Assembly: GCA_019636945.1 (NCBI GenBank)
Contig: JAHBWO010000030.1
Span: forward strand, 1 to 35,142
Origin: Nitrospira sp.
GTDB lineage: Bacteria; Nitrospirota; Nitrospiria; Nitrospirales; Nitrospiraceae
Reading direction: 5' to 3'
DNA length: 35,142 nucleotides
Below, one piece after another: positions 8,458 to 17,037 of the stretch (within the stretch, counting starts at the first letter, position 1; each line of letters opens with the position of its first letter). The translations under genes were made by a program, and so were the position numbers. The notes under the pieces were generated by a model. The model did not search any database. It had not been told where the DNA came from and worked only from the letters and a program-made list of their open reading frames with translations.

Positions 8458-10380
8458 ATGTGTGGAATTGGGGGGTGGATTGGGTCTCAAGATGACGGCG
8501 ACACAGTTGCCGATCGCATGCGGCAGGCGCTGCATCACCGAGGGCCGGACGGCTACGGAGTCCGGTCGTTCTCCTCTGCTACTCTTATCCACACGAGACT
8601 GTCCATCATCGATCTGTCGGAATCTGGCGCTCAACCGATGGCAAATGAAGCCGGAACAATCTGGACTGCTTTTAATGGAGAGATTTATAACCATCGGGAG
8701 TTGAGGAGCGATCTGGAACGAAAAGGGCATCAATTTCGCGGCCATTCAGATTCTGAGGTCATACCTCATCTCTATGAAGAGCTAGGCCCAGGTTTTGTAG
8801 AGCGGTTGAGGGGGATGTTTGCGATCGCGATTTACGATGCTCGTGCTCAAACACTCCTTCTTGCTCGCGATCGTTTCGGAATCAAACCGCTCTTTTACGC
8901 CCTGACGAAGACGAGGCTGGCATTTGCAAGTGAACTCAGAGCCCTGCGGTGTGTAAAGGATATCGATACGAGACCCAACAAACAGGCAATCTATGACTCA
9001 GCAGCACTGTTTTATGTTCCAGCTCCTGAGACCTTCTATCAAGGTATCTGTGCATTGCAAGCCGGAGAAATTCTTGAAGCGAGTTTGATGCCGGATGGTG
9101 CGATTTTCTGTAAAACACGCCGATATTGGAGGGGGGTTATCGCACCGGACCAAAGCTTGTCCTTGTCGGAAGCTGTTGATCAAGCGGAAGGTTTGCTGAC
9201 TGCGGCGGTCCAACGCCAGTTAGAAAGTGAGGTTCATCTCGGTTCTCTGCTGAGCGGCGGGATTGATTCTTCGCTTGTCAGCGCGGCAGCTCAACGAGCA
9301 CTTCAGGGGACACTGCAGACCTATAATGTTCGTTTCTTTGACCGAAAATTTGATGAGACGGCGGCTGCATTAGCCGTGGCTCAGCACATCGGAAGCCGTC
9401 ATGTGACTCTTGATATGGATGAGGGGCAAGGCACATGGGAACACGTTGTAGATTTGCTCACCCATGCGGGGCAGCCTTTTGCCGATACGTCACTGTTTGG
9501 CGTCAATGCGGTGTGTCGGTTGATGCGTACCCATGTGACCGTGGCTCTTTCGGGCGATGGCGGGGATGAGGCATTTGGAGGGTATGATATCTATTGGCGG
9601 CTGGCACGAATTGCGCAAATGCAACATTTTCCAGCTGTTATGTGGGAAGCAAGTGCTTGGGCGCTTGATCGACTGGCAAAACTAACCGTTCTGCCGACCT
9701 ATCTTCCGGCTCGTTTCAGAGCAATTGCGCAGGGCGATGATGCGCAAGTCGTTCAAGGTCTGTTCACCTCCGTACAAGAAGAGGAATTACACGGTTTATG
9801 TTTGGACTATCAGAAGATGTTACCCATTCGACGGTTATTTGAACAGCAATGGGAGCACTGCCTACCTCGCAAGGCAGATCGAGTGGAGCGGCTCTCCGCC
9901 TTGGCGACGGAAGCAAATGTGCGCATGATGCTGGCGAACGACTTTCTATTCAAGGTTGACCTTGCCAGCATGAAAGAAAGTCTGGAAGTCCGTGTACCCA
10001 TGTTGGATGAAGAATTATTTTCGTTTGGTCTCACTTTGCCGCATAGACTCAAGGTAAAAGGGCGTGAGTGCAAGCAGGTCCTGCGGAAGGTTGCCGCACG
10101 ACAACTTCCTCGAACGATTGCCGAGAAACCCAAACGTGGTTTTGGTGTTCCGGTGGATCGATGGGTAAATGCTGAGTTTAGGTCTTGTGTCAGAGAGACT
10201 CTACTTGGTTCATCAAGTCGACTGCCCGAGTTGTTCAGGCCGGAAGGGTATCAGTCAATCGTGGAAGCGTTTTGTAGCGGTCGCCACGACGGACGGTTTT
10301 CCAGGTCGGCCATATTTCGACGGACAATTTTCTTGCTGTCTATCCATTTGCATTTAGAAGGTGCTGGCTCGGTCTCTTAA
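8458..10380 (+). CDS. asnB: Asparagine-synthase-type amidotransferase (640 aa), complete
   Basis: Full-length AsnB-family enzyme: the GATase2 domain releases ammonia from glutamine and the C-terminal domain activates a carboxylate with ATP. The ATG at 8458 gives MCGIGGWIG, placing the catalytic Cys at position 2 after Met removal; the frame is open upstream but only this start gives a functional protein. HHRGPDGYG, FNGEIYNHRELR and LLARDRFGIKPLFYA mark the glutaminase domain. LSGGIDSSLV is the PP-loop, LSGDGGDEAFGGY follows, and SLEVRVPMLD marks the synthetase domain. It directly follows the GT4 relic (8456) and is the second AsnB of the locus; the copies differ clearly, so this is not a recent duplicate of the first gene. 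Likely role: amidating a glycan precursor (inference). Confidence 0.94.
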   Translation: MCGIGGWIGSQDDGDTVADRMRQALHHRGPDGYGVRSFSSATLIHTRLSIIDLSESGAQPMANEAGTIWTAFNGEIYNHRELRSDLERKGHQFRGHSDSEVIPHLYEELGPGFVERLRGMFAIAIYDARAQTLLLARDRFGIKPLFYALTKTRLAFASELRALRCVKDIDTRPNKQAIYDSAALFYVPAPETFYQGICALQAGEILEASLMPDGAIFCKTRRYWRGVIAPDQSLSLSEAVDQAEGLLTAAVQRQLESEVHLGSLLSGGIDSSLVSAAAQRALQGTLQTYNVRFFDRKFDETAAALAVAQHIGSRHVTLDMDEGQGTWEHVVDLLTHAGQPFADTSLFGVNAVCRLMRTHVTVALSGDGGDEAFGGYDIYWRLARIAQMQHFPAVMWEASAWALDRLAKLTVLPTYLPARFRAIAQGDDAQVVQGLFTSVQEEELHGLCLDYQKMLPIRRLFEQQWEHCLPRKADRVERLSALATEANVRMMLANDFLFKVDLASMKESLEVRVPMLDEELFSFGLTLPHRLKVKGRECKQVLRKVAARQLPRTIAEKPKRGFGVPVDRWVNAEFRSCVRETLLGSSSRLPELFRPEGYQSIVEAFCSGRHDGRFSRSAIFRRTIFLLSIHLHLEGAGSVS

Positions 10381-10573
10381 GGGGGGAATGCGAAAGCTTT
10401 ATGAGATCGTCATCCTGCAGACGGAACCTGTCCTTACTTGAGGAGATTCGTGCTGTCTGTCAGACCTGCGAGACTCGAGACTTTACCCTCTTTGAAGATC
10501 AGCTCTGAAAGAGGTTTTACCTGCTCAAGCGTTTTTGGATCGGGTGATCGCTGTGATCGACGGACATGGTATC

Positions 10574-11725
10574 ATGGCTAAGAACGAGGCAGTTAGGTGT
10601 CGCCTGCTGTATGTGGTAGGACAACTTAGGCTTGGCGGATTAGAGCGGCAACTGTACTATCTTCTCGCCAATTTGAACCATGCTAGATATTGTCCCGGGG
10701 TCGTTGTATGGAACCTCAATCACAATGACAAGTATTACAAGGACATCGAAGCACTGACAATCCCGCTGTACGGATTTCCCCCTGAGTGGTCTTTCCCGGC
10801 GAAATTGAAAGCGTTAAGAGCCTTGACGCGGCAACTCAGACCGGAAGTTATTCATTCCTACGGATTCTATACAAACTTTGCCGTAGCCTATGCGGCATGG
10901 GCTACCAAAACGCTGGCGATAGGCTCTCGACGCAGCGAGTATAATCCACGCAAGCGAAGACGAGGCGGAGTCAAACGGCTGCTAAACGCAAAGTGGCCAG
11001 CTTTTCATATCGTCAATAGTACCCCATCGGCTGATGCGGCAAATTGTGCCTTGAGTCTCTTCACATCCAGGCACGTCGTCACCGTCCGCAACGCTCTCGA
11101 CCTCAACCAGTTCACGTGTATGAGTGAGGCTTCTGAGAAGAGAGGATATGTGGCAGCAATCGGGTCGTTGATGGCGGTCAAGCGTTGGGATCGACTACTT
11201 AGAGTGGCTCGAAACCTGAAAAATGTCTTGGGCGAGGATATACGTTTTCAGATTGCTGGTGATGGTCCGTTGCGTCCCGCTCTTGATAAACTTGCGGATG
11301 ACCTGGGTGTTTCTAAGATCGTTGAATTTCGAGGGGCAATCCATGACATACCCGCCTTCTTGAGTGGGGCTAAGTTTTTAGTTCATACGTCACAAAGTGA
11401 AGGGTGTCCCAATGTTGTGATGGAAGCGATGGCCTGTGGACTTCCTGTGGTCGCGATGGAAACAGGTGAGATCCCTTATCTCGTGGAAGATGGCAAGACC
11501 GGATTTGTGGTGCGTCAGGAGGATGAGGCGACGTTCACGAAGTATGTATCCCTTCTGTTTAGTAATGACGGACTTTGCTTAAAAATGGGGGAAGCCGCTA
11601 GAGAAAAGGCGAAGCGAGAGTTCACCCTAGAGAGGCTTGTCTCAGAGACACTGGCAGCCTATAGGGTCGCAGGATGGAGAGATGAAATAGATGGTGATTC
11701 CCCCGTGGTAATGGGGAAAGATTGA
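10574..11725 (+). CDS. GT4 family glycosyltransferase, intact paralogue of the 7377-8456 relic
   Basis: A 383-residue GT4 enzyme. CRLLYVVGQLRLGGLERQLYYL is the N-terminal glycine-rich acceptor region (GGLERQL), AIGSLMAVKRWDRLLRV opens the C-terminal Rossmann domain, and SEGCPNVVMEAMACGLPVVA is the EX7E donor-binding motif. The conserved start is at CRLLY, so I prefer the ATG at 10574 over the upstream TTG at 10535; no strong ribosome-binding site precedes either. The 190 bases before it show no gene. The end of the protein (LERLVSETLAAYRVAGW) matches the end of the relic, which supports common origin. Donor and acceptor unknown. Confidence 0.88.
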   Translation: MAKNEAVRCRLLYVVGQLRLGGLERQLYYLLANLNHARYCPGVVVWNLNHNDKYYKDIEALTIPLYGFPPEWSFPAKLKALRALTRQLRPEVIHSYGFYTNFAVAYAAWATKTLAIGSRRSEYNPRKRRRGGVKRLLNAKWPAFHIVNSTPSADAANCALSLFTSRHVVTVRNALDLNQFTCMSEASEKRGYVAAIGSLMAVKRWDRLLRVARNLKNVLGEDIRFQIAGDGPLRPALDKLADDLGVSKIVEFRGAIHDIPAFLSGAKFLVHTSQSEGCPNVVMEAMACGLPVVAMETGEIPYLVEDGKTGFVVRQEDEATFTKYVSLLFSNDGLCLKMGEAAREKAKREFTLERLVSETLAAYRVAGWRDEIDGDSPVVMGKD

Positions 11726-11982
11726 AACAATTAAATCAGTGTTAAGAATTTGTTTCGACGATAAAATCACTCTTGGATAGCAATGACCTGTATGGCTTTT
11801 GACCCTGTGGAGATAATCCCTGCTTTGTAAGGTGACGCTGGAGATGCGGTCGTCAGATCGCATGGGCATGAGTTGCCGCTCTCGAAACCTGGCGTATGAA
11901 CGGTTTGGTGTTCAACGTTTCGTGACCGATTTCGGGGCATAATTTTCAAGAGTTGGGAAGAGGGAAGGAGGGTATTTACTCA

Positions 11983-13125
11983 GTGAAAAGGAGTCAGTGG
12001 ATCTCATTAGCGAGGCATTGGATCCCCAAAAGTATCAGATATTGGATACAGCGATATGTGTGCCTCACTCCGCTCAAATTGCGGTGGAACGAAGAACTAT
12101 CTTCTCATTCTGGAATTCTGTCGAGCGATAATAATTCAAGTGGTATCCCATTCCGTATTGGAATCATTAAGAATTCTATGCAGGCACACGGAAGTTATGT
12201 AGCCGCATGTCTGGAAATGGGAGTGCCGTTTAGGGTTATCGATATCACGAAATCGGACTGGCTTGACCGAGTACGGGAATCTTCCTGCGAGGCCATACTC
12301 GTTTGGGGGGATCCCTATTTAAGTATTTGGAACTCAATGATCAAGGACCGAATCGAAATTCTCGATCGCGAAATGGGAATTACTGTCTTTCCCACCACGC
12401 GTGAAATGTGGTTCTACGAAGATAAGCGCCGGTTGGCCTATTGGCTGGCAACCAATGGGATTCCTCATCCGCGAACCTGGGTGTTCTATGATCTTGATGA
12501 GTGTCGGCAATTTGTTGCTTCGTGTGACCTGCCTATAGTTTTCAAGGCGAGTTTTGGAGCGGTGGCTTCCGGAGTACGGTTATTTCATGATCGAGATAAG
12601 CTTCGGCGCTTTGTAAGCAAGGTTTTTCAAAAAGGTATTCTGCCCAATGGTTTCGATCGCCGCGACCGGCAATGGGGGACCGTGCTCCTTCAGGAGTACA
12701 TTTCCGTGCTCAAAGAATGGAGATTGGTAAGGATTGGAGACTCATTTTTCGGCCACGTAAAAGGTTGCGTCGGCGGTTTCCACAGTGGCTCCGGAGTCGT
12801 TGAGTGGGATGTTCCTGAAGAACGGCATCTTAATTTTCTTTTGGACGTTACCGAAAAGGGAAGATTTCGAAGTATGGACGTTGATGTGTTCGAAACTACA
12901 GATGGTCGGTTGCTAGTCAATGAACTGCAAGCCGTCTTCGGGGCGAGTCATTCGGTGGATCAGATGCGAAAAGATGGGGTAGCGGGGAGGTTTGTACAAA
13001 AGGCAGGGAGCTCCGAGTGGATGTTTGAGCCAGGAGATTTTGCACGCAATGCCTGTGCGAACGAGAGAGTCCGTTACCTTATTGCATGTCGATCGGGGGA
13101 GATAAAGCAAGAACATGGGGGGTAA
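11983..13125 (+). CDS. ATP-grasp family ligase-like protein (380 aa)
   Basis: Resembles RimK/D-Ala-D-Ala-ligase-like ATP-grasp enzymes, which join a carboxylate to an amine through an acylphosphate. Visible parts: a pre-ATP-grasp domain (IGIIKNSMQAHGSYVAACLEMG); TTREMWFYEDKRRLAYWLATNGIPHPRTW, the usual hinge before the nucleotide domain; PIVFKASFGAVASGVRLF as the flexible grasp loop; and DVDVFETTDGRLLVNELQ with the Glu/Asn metal ligands near the end. I chose GTG at 11983 because AAGGAGG (11965-11971) is an excellent ribosome-binding site; a TTG at 11953 is also in frame. It sits between a GT4 gene and a methyltransferase, only 4 bases from the latter, so the two are probably translated together. 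Substrate not predictable; amide decoration of the glycan is a guess. Confidence 0.82.
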   Translation: MKRSQWISLARHWIPKSIRYWIQRYVCLTPLKLRWNEELSSHSGILSSDNNSSGIPFRIGIIKNSMQAHGSYVAACLEMGVPFRVIDITKSDWLDRVRESSCEAILVWGDPYLSIWNSMIKDRIEILDREMGITVFPTTREMWFYEDKRRLAYWLATNGIPHPRTWVFYDLDECRQFVASCDLPIVFKASFGAVASGVRLFHDRDKLRRFVSKVFQKGILPNGFDRRDRQWGTVLLQEYISVLKEWRLVRIGDSFFGHVKGCVGGFHSGSGVVEWDVPEERHLNFLLDVTEKGRFRSMDVDVFETTDGRLLVNELQAVFGASHSVDQMRKDGVAGRFVQKAGSSEWMFEPGDFARNACANERVRYLIACRSGEIKQEHGG

Positions 13126-13129
13126 TGTG

Positions 13130-14089
13130 ATGCAAATGTGGAAGGCCCGACACATCCTATTGGGGATGTTGACATGGGTGCCTATCTTGAATGCATGGCG
13201 TCAACGCCATGCGTCGACCGGAGGATCTGACTCGGCTCGATACTGTTATTCCGTTTGGTTTCGTCACTTAATCACGCTCAACCGGTATGGTTTCAATGTT
13301 AATGGGGCGAACATTGGTGAGTTGGGTCCAGGAGACAGTCTTGGTATCGGCCTTTCGGCCTTGCTTTCCGGTGCGGGCCGATACGTGGGATTGGATATCG
13401 TCCCCTATTCAGCGAAGGCTGATTTGAACAAGATGCTTGATGAGCTGCTGGACATGTATATGAAGGAGGCGCAGGTCCCGGACGACAAGGAATTTCCTTC
13501 CGTTCGACCCCGGATCGATTCGTGCGAGTTTCCACGTCATGCCGTTGATCGGGGGAATGTCATCGCTAAAGCCGACGAGATTCGCGCTCAGCTCGGAAGC
13601 GGGCTCGACAGTGGTTTTCTTCTCGGGTACAGAGTTCCATGGATGTCGTTGCCGCAGATTGATGAAGCCTCTCTGGACTTAATTTTCTCGCAAGCCGTGC
13701 TTGAGCACGTTGACAGTCTTGAGGAGACGTATCGGGCTATGTTTGCCTGGCTGAAGCCAGGCGGCTACTCATCGCATGTGATCGATTTTAGGGCTCATGG
13801 TCGGTCGCCGTTTTGGAACGGCCATCGGGCCTACTCTGATCGGCAGTGGAAACTGGTCCGGGGAAAGCGGGAATTTCTGTTAAATCGTGAGCCGCTCAGC
13901 ACACATCTCACTCTCGCCAAGAAAGCGGGTTTTGATCTCCTCCTAACGCAGCGAGATCAAGCACCGCACGGACTTGACGCATCGGCTCTGGCATTGCGAT
14001 TTTCAAAAATGAGCGAAACAGACGCCCTAACAAGCGGCGTCTTGTTGGTTCTCCAAAAGCCTAAATCTGTTCAGGCACTCGGCAACTAG
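13130..14089 (+). CDS. Class I SAM-dependent methyltransferase (319 aa)
   Basis: Motif I is GELGPGDSLGIG (SAM-binding glycine loop), followed by the acidic end of strand 2 in YVGLDIVP. FSQAVLEHVDSLEETYRAM with WLKPGG is the methyltransf_11-type post-motif region, and SSHVIDF follows. The insert between strand 2 and VLEHV is long (about 90 residues). I choose the ATG at 13130, five bases after the upstream stop, because a G-run at 13117-13122 provides a ribosome-binding site; ATG 13115 overlaps the previous gene and also fits. Its tight coupling to the ATP-grasp gene suggests that both act on the same decoration, for example an O- or N-methylated side group (inference). Confidence 0.85.
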   Translation: MQMWKARHILLGMLTWVPILNAWRQRHASTGGSDSARYCYSVWFRHLITLNRYGFNVNGANIGELGPGDSLGIGLSALLSGAGRYVGLDIVPYSAKADLNKMLDELLDMYMKEAQVPDDKEFPSVRPRIDSCEFPRHAVDRGNVIAKADEIRAQLGSGLDSGFLLGYRVPWMSLPQIDEASLDLIFSQAVLEHVDSLEETYRAMFAWLKPGGYSSHVIDFRAHGRSPFWNGHRAYSDRQWKLVRGKREFLLNREPLSTHLTLAKKAGFDLLLTQRDQAPHGLDASALALRFSKMSETDALTSGVLLVLQKPKSVQALGN

Positions 14090-14106
14090 TCTCCCGAAAG
14101 GATTCC

Positions 14107-15216
14107 ATGCGCGTTTTGGCGGTGACCAATATCTATCCGACCACAAGGTTTCCGACGTTGGGTACCTTCGTCGAACAGCAAGTCGTTGGGCTAAAACGTA
14201 GCGGTCTGGATGTTGACGTGATGCTTGTTGATCGTTTTGAGAGCGGCATGCGCTCCTATTTTACCATGGGAGCAGAGCTTCGACGTCGTATTGAGCAGTT
14301 TTGTCCCGATGTGGTTCATGCTATGTATGGGGGGGTTCTGGCAGAGCGCGTGACACGAATCGTTGTGGATAGGCCGACGGTGGTTTCATTCTGTGGGTCT
14401 GACTTGTTAGGAGAATATCTGTCGGGATTACTTAGAAGAGTCAGCAGTGAATATGGGATTTTGGCTTCGCATATTGCTGCGAGGCGAGCCGTTGGTATTG
14501 TGGTCAAATCTCGGAATCTTGAAGAAGCACTTCCTGCTACCATTAGTCGATCCAAGGTTCGAATCATTCCCAACGGCATTGATCTTGAGCGGTTCAGACC
14601 GCTCGACCTGGTGGACTGTCGCAACAAGTTAGGGTGGGATCCAAACAGGTTTCATGTTTTGTTCCCCACGAATGCTGGTGGCGACCCTCGAAAACGTCTC
14701 TACTTGGCACAAGCGGCAGTCGATAAAGCTAACCGATCGGGACTGAATGCAGAGTTGCATCAACTTCGTGGAGTGCCCCATGGAGACGTTTCTATCTGGT
14801 TGAATGCCAGCGATGTGGTGCTGCTGACCTCTTTACATGAGGGGTCGCCCAATATCATCAAAGAAGCTCTTGCGTGTGATCTCCCGGTCGTTTCAGTAGA
14901 TGTGGGGGATGTGCGTGAAAGAATTGATGGGATTGCGGGATGTCATATCGCGCTGCCAGATCCAGAGGATTTGAGGATCAAGCTAAGCTTGGTGGCGGCT
15001 AACAAGGGGCGTATAGCAGGCCGTACAAAGATGCGGTCGCTTTCTCTGGAGCAGACTGCCCTGCATTTGGGGAGCTTCTACCGTGAAGTGGTGGAGTCTC
15101 ATCAAAGACTGGGTCTTGCGAGTGGCACGATGATCAATCCTAGTATACTGGTGGACTTTTGTTTATCCATCTTGACAAGAAGAAAGCATTTCAGTGGCCA
15201 TGGAATGAGGCGTTAA
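14107..15216 (+). CDS. GT4 family glycosyltransferase (369 aa)
   Basis: GT-B fold GT4 enzyme. MRVLAVTNIYPTTRFPTLGTFVEQQV is the family start, VHAMYGG and VVSFCGSDLLGEY are N-terminal domain landmarks, VRIIPNGIDLERFRP is the interdomain hinge, and HEGSPNIIKEALACDLPVVSVDVGD is the EX7E donor site. The ATG at 14107 has GAAAGGA (14096-14102) upstream, and the gene starts 17 bases after the methyltransferase stop, so it belongs to the same transcript as the ATP-grasp and methyltransferase genes. The protein ends with a short basic tail. Substrates unknown. Confidence 0.9.
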   Translation: MRVLAVTNIYPTTRFPTLGTFVEQQVVGLKRSGLDVDVMLVDRFESGMRSYFTMGAELRRRIEQFCPDVVHAMYGGVLAERVTRIVVDRPTVVSFCGSDLLGEYLSGLLRRVSSEYGILASHIAARRAVGIVVKSRNLEEALPATISRSKVRIIPNGIDLERFRPLDLVDCRNKLGWDPNRFHVLFPTNAGGDPRKRLYLAQAAVDKANRSGLNAELHQLRGVPHGDVSIWLNASDVVLLTSLHEGSPNIIKEALACDLPVVSVDVGDVRERIDGIAGCHIALPDPEDLRIKLSLVAANKGRIAGRTKMRSLSLEQTALHLGSFYREVVESHQRLGLASGTMINPSILVDFCLSILTRRKHFSGHGMRR

Positions 15217-15573
15217 AATATGTTGCCACGCCATGGGGACTCTCCTGAAGTTTATACGGCATGACAATGCACTATCCTGAGCGGGGCGTGGCCCGGCCCG
15301 GTTGACGCCGAGCACCAGGATTCCTGCATGCAATCTGATTGCATGGTTTGCTGATATGCGTCAGTATGTCGCTAGATACTGGCTGTGATGCGGTGCGGGG
15401 TCAGCATGAACTGCACGGGCTTCTGGGTGCGGGGATGCCGATTGTACACGAGCTCCCGTTTCTTCGGGGCGCTCAAGCGGATTCGAATTCATCGAGACGT
15501 TCTACGCGATCGGCAGCAGCGGTACTCGATCCACTGCTATTAGGCCAGATCTTCTCAGTAGGAGTTGCCACTT
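15217..15573. other. Gene-free interval with unidentified ORF fragments
   Basis: No convincing gene in about 357 bases. One frame reads FEFIETFYAIGSSGTRST near 15490-15530 and another HELHGLLGAGMPIVHELPF near 15405-15460. Both look more protein-like than random, but neither is long enough or has a start, and I do not recognise a family. A decayed gene is the likeliest reading. The 3' end carries AGTAGGAG (15556-15563), the ribosome-binding site of the next gene. Confidence 0.4.
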
Positions 15574-16674
15574 ATGAACTGGCAAAAGCTGTCCAAACTA
15601 CCTGAGCCACTTCTGAGAACTTCTCTGAGGTCGCTGCTTAGCTATCACTATCATCGTCGGCACATGATGGATGCGAAGGGAATACTGAAGCGTATAGAGC
15701 ATGCAAAAGGCCCTTTATCTCGTCGACTTGTCAAACAGTGTAATGACTATGCGATAGATGTTTTTGGACATCGTCACTTCGCAGCCTGGTTGTATGTATA
15801 CTCTGCTGTTGCAGGGAAATTTATGGAAGGGTGGATACCAGACAATTACTATGGGTCCGTCGTGCGCCCTCGACTGAAAGGTGTTTACGGAAAAATCTCG
15901 GGCCTGAAATCATTGCATCCTGCGATCTTTTCAAGTGAAAATTTCCCCGATATCCTTTCATATGTAAATGGCGTGTTCTTTGATACCGACTATCGGGCGA
16001 TTCATCCTGATTCTGTTATAAGTATGATTTTTTCAGATCGAGAGAGAGTTGTCTTTAAGCTTGATAACTCCTCGCGAGGGAAGGGGATTTGGTTTTTTGA
16101 TAGAGAGTCATTTGACTTAAGTAAAGTCTGCGATCTAGGCAATGGAGTATTTCAGAGTCTTATTAATCAGCATGAGCTTTTTCGTGAATTTGCGGGGGCG
16201 TCCGTCGCGACACTGAGAATGACCACAGTGATTACGGATACCGGAACGACTTCGCTCCGGGCTTGTTATTTGAGATTGGGGAACGGTACTGACACTCACG
16301 TGCAATCTAGCAGTCATATTCGAATACCGATAGACATCAAAACCGGAGCCTTCAATCACGTCGGATTCACTACAGATTGGCTGGAGATCGAGAGTCACCC
16401 TGCTAGTAAGGTGAAGTTTGATGGCAAACTCATCCCTGTGTATGATGATTGCCGTAAACTGGTGACGAGTCTTCATCAGCGAGTGCCCTATGCACGATGT
16501 ATAGGATGGGACCTTGCTGTTGACGATCAGGAGCGTGTCAGGATTATGGAGTGGAACGCGCAACATAATGATATTAAATTCAGCGAGGCTACCCAAGGCC
16601 CATGTTTTTCTGACTTACAGTGGGAGCGACTTAGAAAATCAGAGGAAGCTCCGTGGATTGAGATAGTGTGGTAG
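15574..16674 (+). CDS. Sugar-transfer-associated ATP-grasp protein (366 aa)
   Basis: Matches the pattern of the ATP-grasp family found in polysaccharide loci (ATPgrasp_ST type). DNYYGSVVRPRLKGVYGKISG and RVVFKLDNSSRGKGIWFF (the Lys plus glycine/serine nucleotide-binding loop), FREFAGASVATLRMTTVIT, HVGFTTDWLEIESHP, and the C-terminal IGWDLAVDDQERVRIMEWNAQHNDIKF with Asp, Glu and Asn metal ligands are all present. I chose the ATG at 15574, 10 bases after AGTAGGAG, over the TTG at 15565. It follows a GT4 gene and an interval of decayed sequence. The family is thought to ligate a carboxylic acid or amino acid to a glycan or precursor, but no substrate is established. It is the second ATP-grasp gene in the locus and clearly a different subfamily from 11983-13125. 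Confidence 0.85.
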   Translation: MNWQKLSKLPEPLLRTSLRSLLSYHYHRRHMMDAKGILKRIEHAKGPLSRRLVKQCNDYAIDVFGHRHFAAWLYVYSAVAGKFMEGWIPDNYYGSVVRPRLKGVYGKISGLKSLHPAIFSSENFPDILSYVNGVFFDTDYRAIHPDSVISMIFSDRERVVFKLDNSSRGKGIWFFDRESFDLSKVCDLGNGVFQSLINQHELFREFAGASVATLRMTTVITDTGTTSLRACYLRLGNGTDTHVQSSSHIRIPIDIKTGAFNHVGFTTDWLEIESHPASKVKFDGKLIPVYDDCRKLVTSLHQRVPYARCIGWDLAVDDQERVRIMEWNAQHNDIKFSEATQGPCFSDLQWERLRKSEEAPWIEIVW

Positions 16675-17037
16675 GTGGTCGCCTTGTTCTGACCTCCCCC
16701 CGTTACGTCTCCAAGGAGAAGTACGCACATCATAGGAACGACCATCGCCGCCGATGCGACCTTCATTGCTGCGCTAGCATCAGCCGTGGTGCCCGTTGGC
16801 ATAGGAATCAGAACAACACGATTCCAAAGTCCCTTTCAGTACACCGCATTTACAGTCCATGAACAATTTTGAACTACTGCAAACAAATTCGTGTAGTTTC
16901 CTCTTTGTTTGTGCCCGTTCGTAAACAGCCGACCAGCATGATGCTTGCTCTAAACTGGTGCTCCGGAACTTCGTCGGTGAAACTGCGAAAAGCGTCACTG
17001 CGAACGCCCTATGTTGTGGACCATCAAGAGGATACAC
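16675..17037 (+). other. Intergenic leader of the first beta-helix gene
   Basis: About 363 bases without a supportable gene; the open frames on both strands are short and do not resemble proteins I recognise. It contains the -24/-12 type element at 16934-16949 and ends with AAGAGGA (17026-17032), the ribosome-binding site of the gene that starts at 17038. Confidence 0.5.
16934..16949 (+). promoter_or_regulatory. Weak sigma-54 (-24/-12) promoter-like element
   Basis: CAGCATGATGCTTGCT aligns with the consensus TGGCACGNNNNTTGCW with correct spacing; the -24 GG is AG and the first T is C. The same core GCATGATNNTTGCT occurs at 24198-24211 upstream of the paralogous gene. The predicted start of transcription is near 16960, about 78 bases before the ATG at 17038. 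The mismatch in the invariant GG lowers confidence. Confidence 0.45.

Noticed and set aside
11870..11890. TGGGCATGAGTTGCC as a sigma-54 promoter
   Set aside because: The GG to GC distance is one base short of the strict sigma-54 spacing.
16527..16802. Minus-strand open frame starting MPTGTTADASAAMKVASAAM
   Set aside because: It lies largely antisense to the end of the sugar-transfer ATP-grasp gene; no ribosome-binding site or recognisable domain.
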